In this document: positions 63,922 to 64,000 of the stretch, piece by piece
How the letters are laid out: each line of letters starts with the position of its first letter
Numbering within the stretch: position 1 is the first letter of the stretch
Assembly: GCF_005577435.1 (NCBI RefSeq)
Contig: NZ_CP040396.1
Coordinates: 4,411,056-4,475,055 of the forward strand
Source of the DNA: Paenibacillus algicola
Lineage (GTDB): Bacteria; Bacillota; Bacilli; Paenibacillales; Paenibacillaceae
Direction: 5' to 3'
DNA: 64,000 nt
Program-made: the position numbers and the translations under genes
Notes under the pieces: model-generated
What the model saw: the letters and a program-made list of their open reading frames with translations, nothing else
What the model was told of the DNA's origin: nothing
Databases searched by the model: none

Positions 63922-64000
63922 ATCTACATCATTCATTTTCTTTCGACAATTGTACTATGGCGCCTGGCGCCGGATTTGGAGATTTAAAGGAGTGACGGTT

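Larger units (their letters stand above)
63448..64000. other. Presumed oriC region before dnaA
   Basis: About 490 nt after the gntK terminator with no gene, rich in DnaA boxes and AT-rich toward the edge. The last bases, AAAGGAGTGACGGTT, look like a ribosome site, so dnaA probably starts just past 64000. This is inference from the origin gene order. Confidence 0.75.

Overview
The window is chromosomal DNA of a Gram-positive, spore-forming Firmicute, most likely Paenibacillus. Evidence: the intact origin-proximal gene order rpmH-rnpA-yidC-jag-mnmE-mnmG-rsmG-noc-parA-parB; the walR-walK-walH-walI-walJ-htrA-rlmH block; strong AGGAGG ribosome sites; the spore protease gene yyaC; an SLH-domain protein; and large extracellular proteins of a Paenibacillus type (M23 + LysM + G5). 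Most genes lie on the minus strand. The right edge stops in a cluster of DnaA boxes just before what should be dnaA.

Layout. 1-3.5 kb: a partial ABC-F ATPase, a GIY-YIG-like protein and an AraC-type regulator. 3.5-13.8 kb: an AT-rich accessory island with a YjzC-like small protein and an RloA/RloB (AbiL-like) ATPase-Toprim pair. It also holds a wreck of broken defence genes: a headless protein kinase, a HEPN fragment, an IS256-family element, a DUF2357/McrC-like fragment, a frameshifted McrB-like AAA ATPase and a RadC tail. It continues with an intact 606-aa protein joining a DNA-binding helix-turn-helix to a dynamin-like GTPase, and a divergent regulator/unknown-gene pair. Two tails of large serine recombinase genes bracket the middle of the island.

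13.8-34 kb is core genome: rlmH, a CxxH/CxxC protein, htrA, the WalRK cell-wall stress operon, an M23 endopeptidase, purA, dnaB helicase, rplI, gdpP (c-di-AMP phosphodiesterase), a DUF2232 membrane protein, a MazG-like protein, a CBS protein and an LCP cell-wall ligase. 34-41 kb: a D,D-carboxypeptidase-like protein with altered motifs and a complete oligopeptide transporter oppABCDF. 41-49 kb: a divergent SRAP protein, rpsF-ssb-rpsR, a second YjzC protein, an SLH protein, tRNA-Ser(CGA), and small conserved proteins with an MscS channel and yyaC. 49-60.6 kb: chromosome segregation and origin-proximal genes, with two parS sites. 60.6-64 kb: a gluconate regulator/kinase pair sits between rpmH and the presumed dnaA, with DnaA boxes on both sides.

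The least explained content is the 3.5-13.8 kb island. The strongest candidate for something undescribed is the helix-turn-helix/dynamin-GTPase protein, which has its own promoter and a pair of operator-like palindromes spaced two helical turns apart, within a cluster of defence-gene remains.
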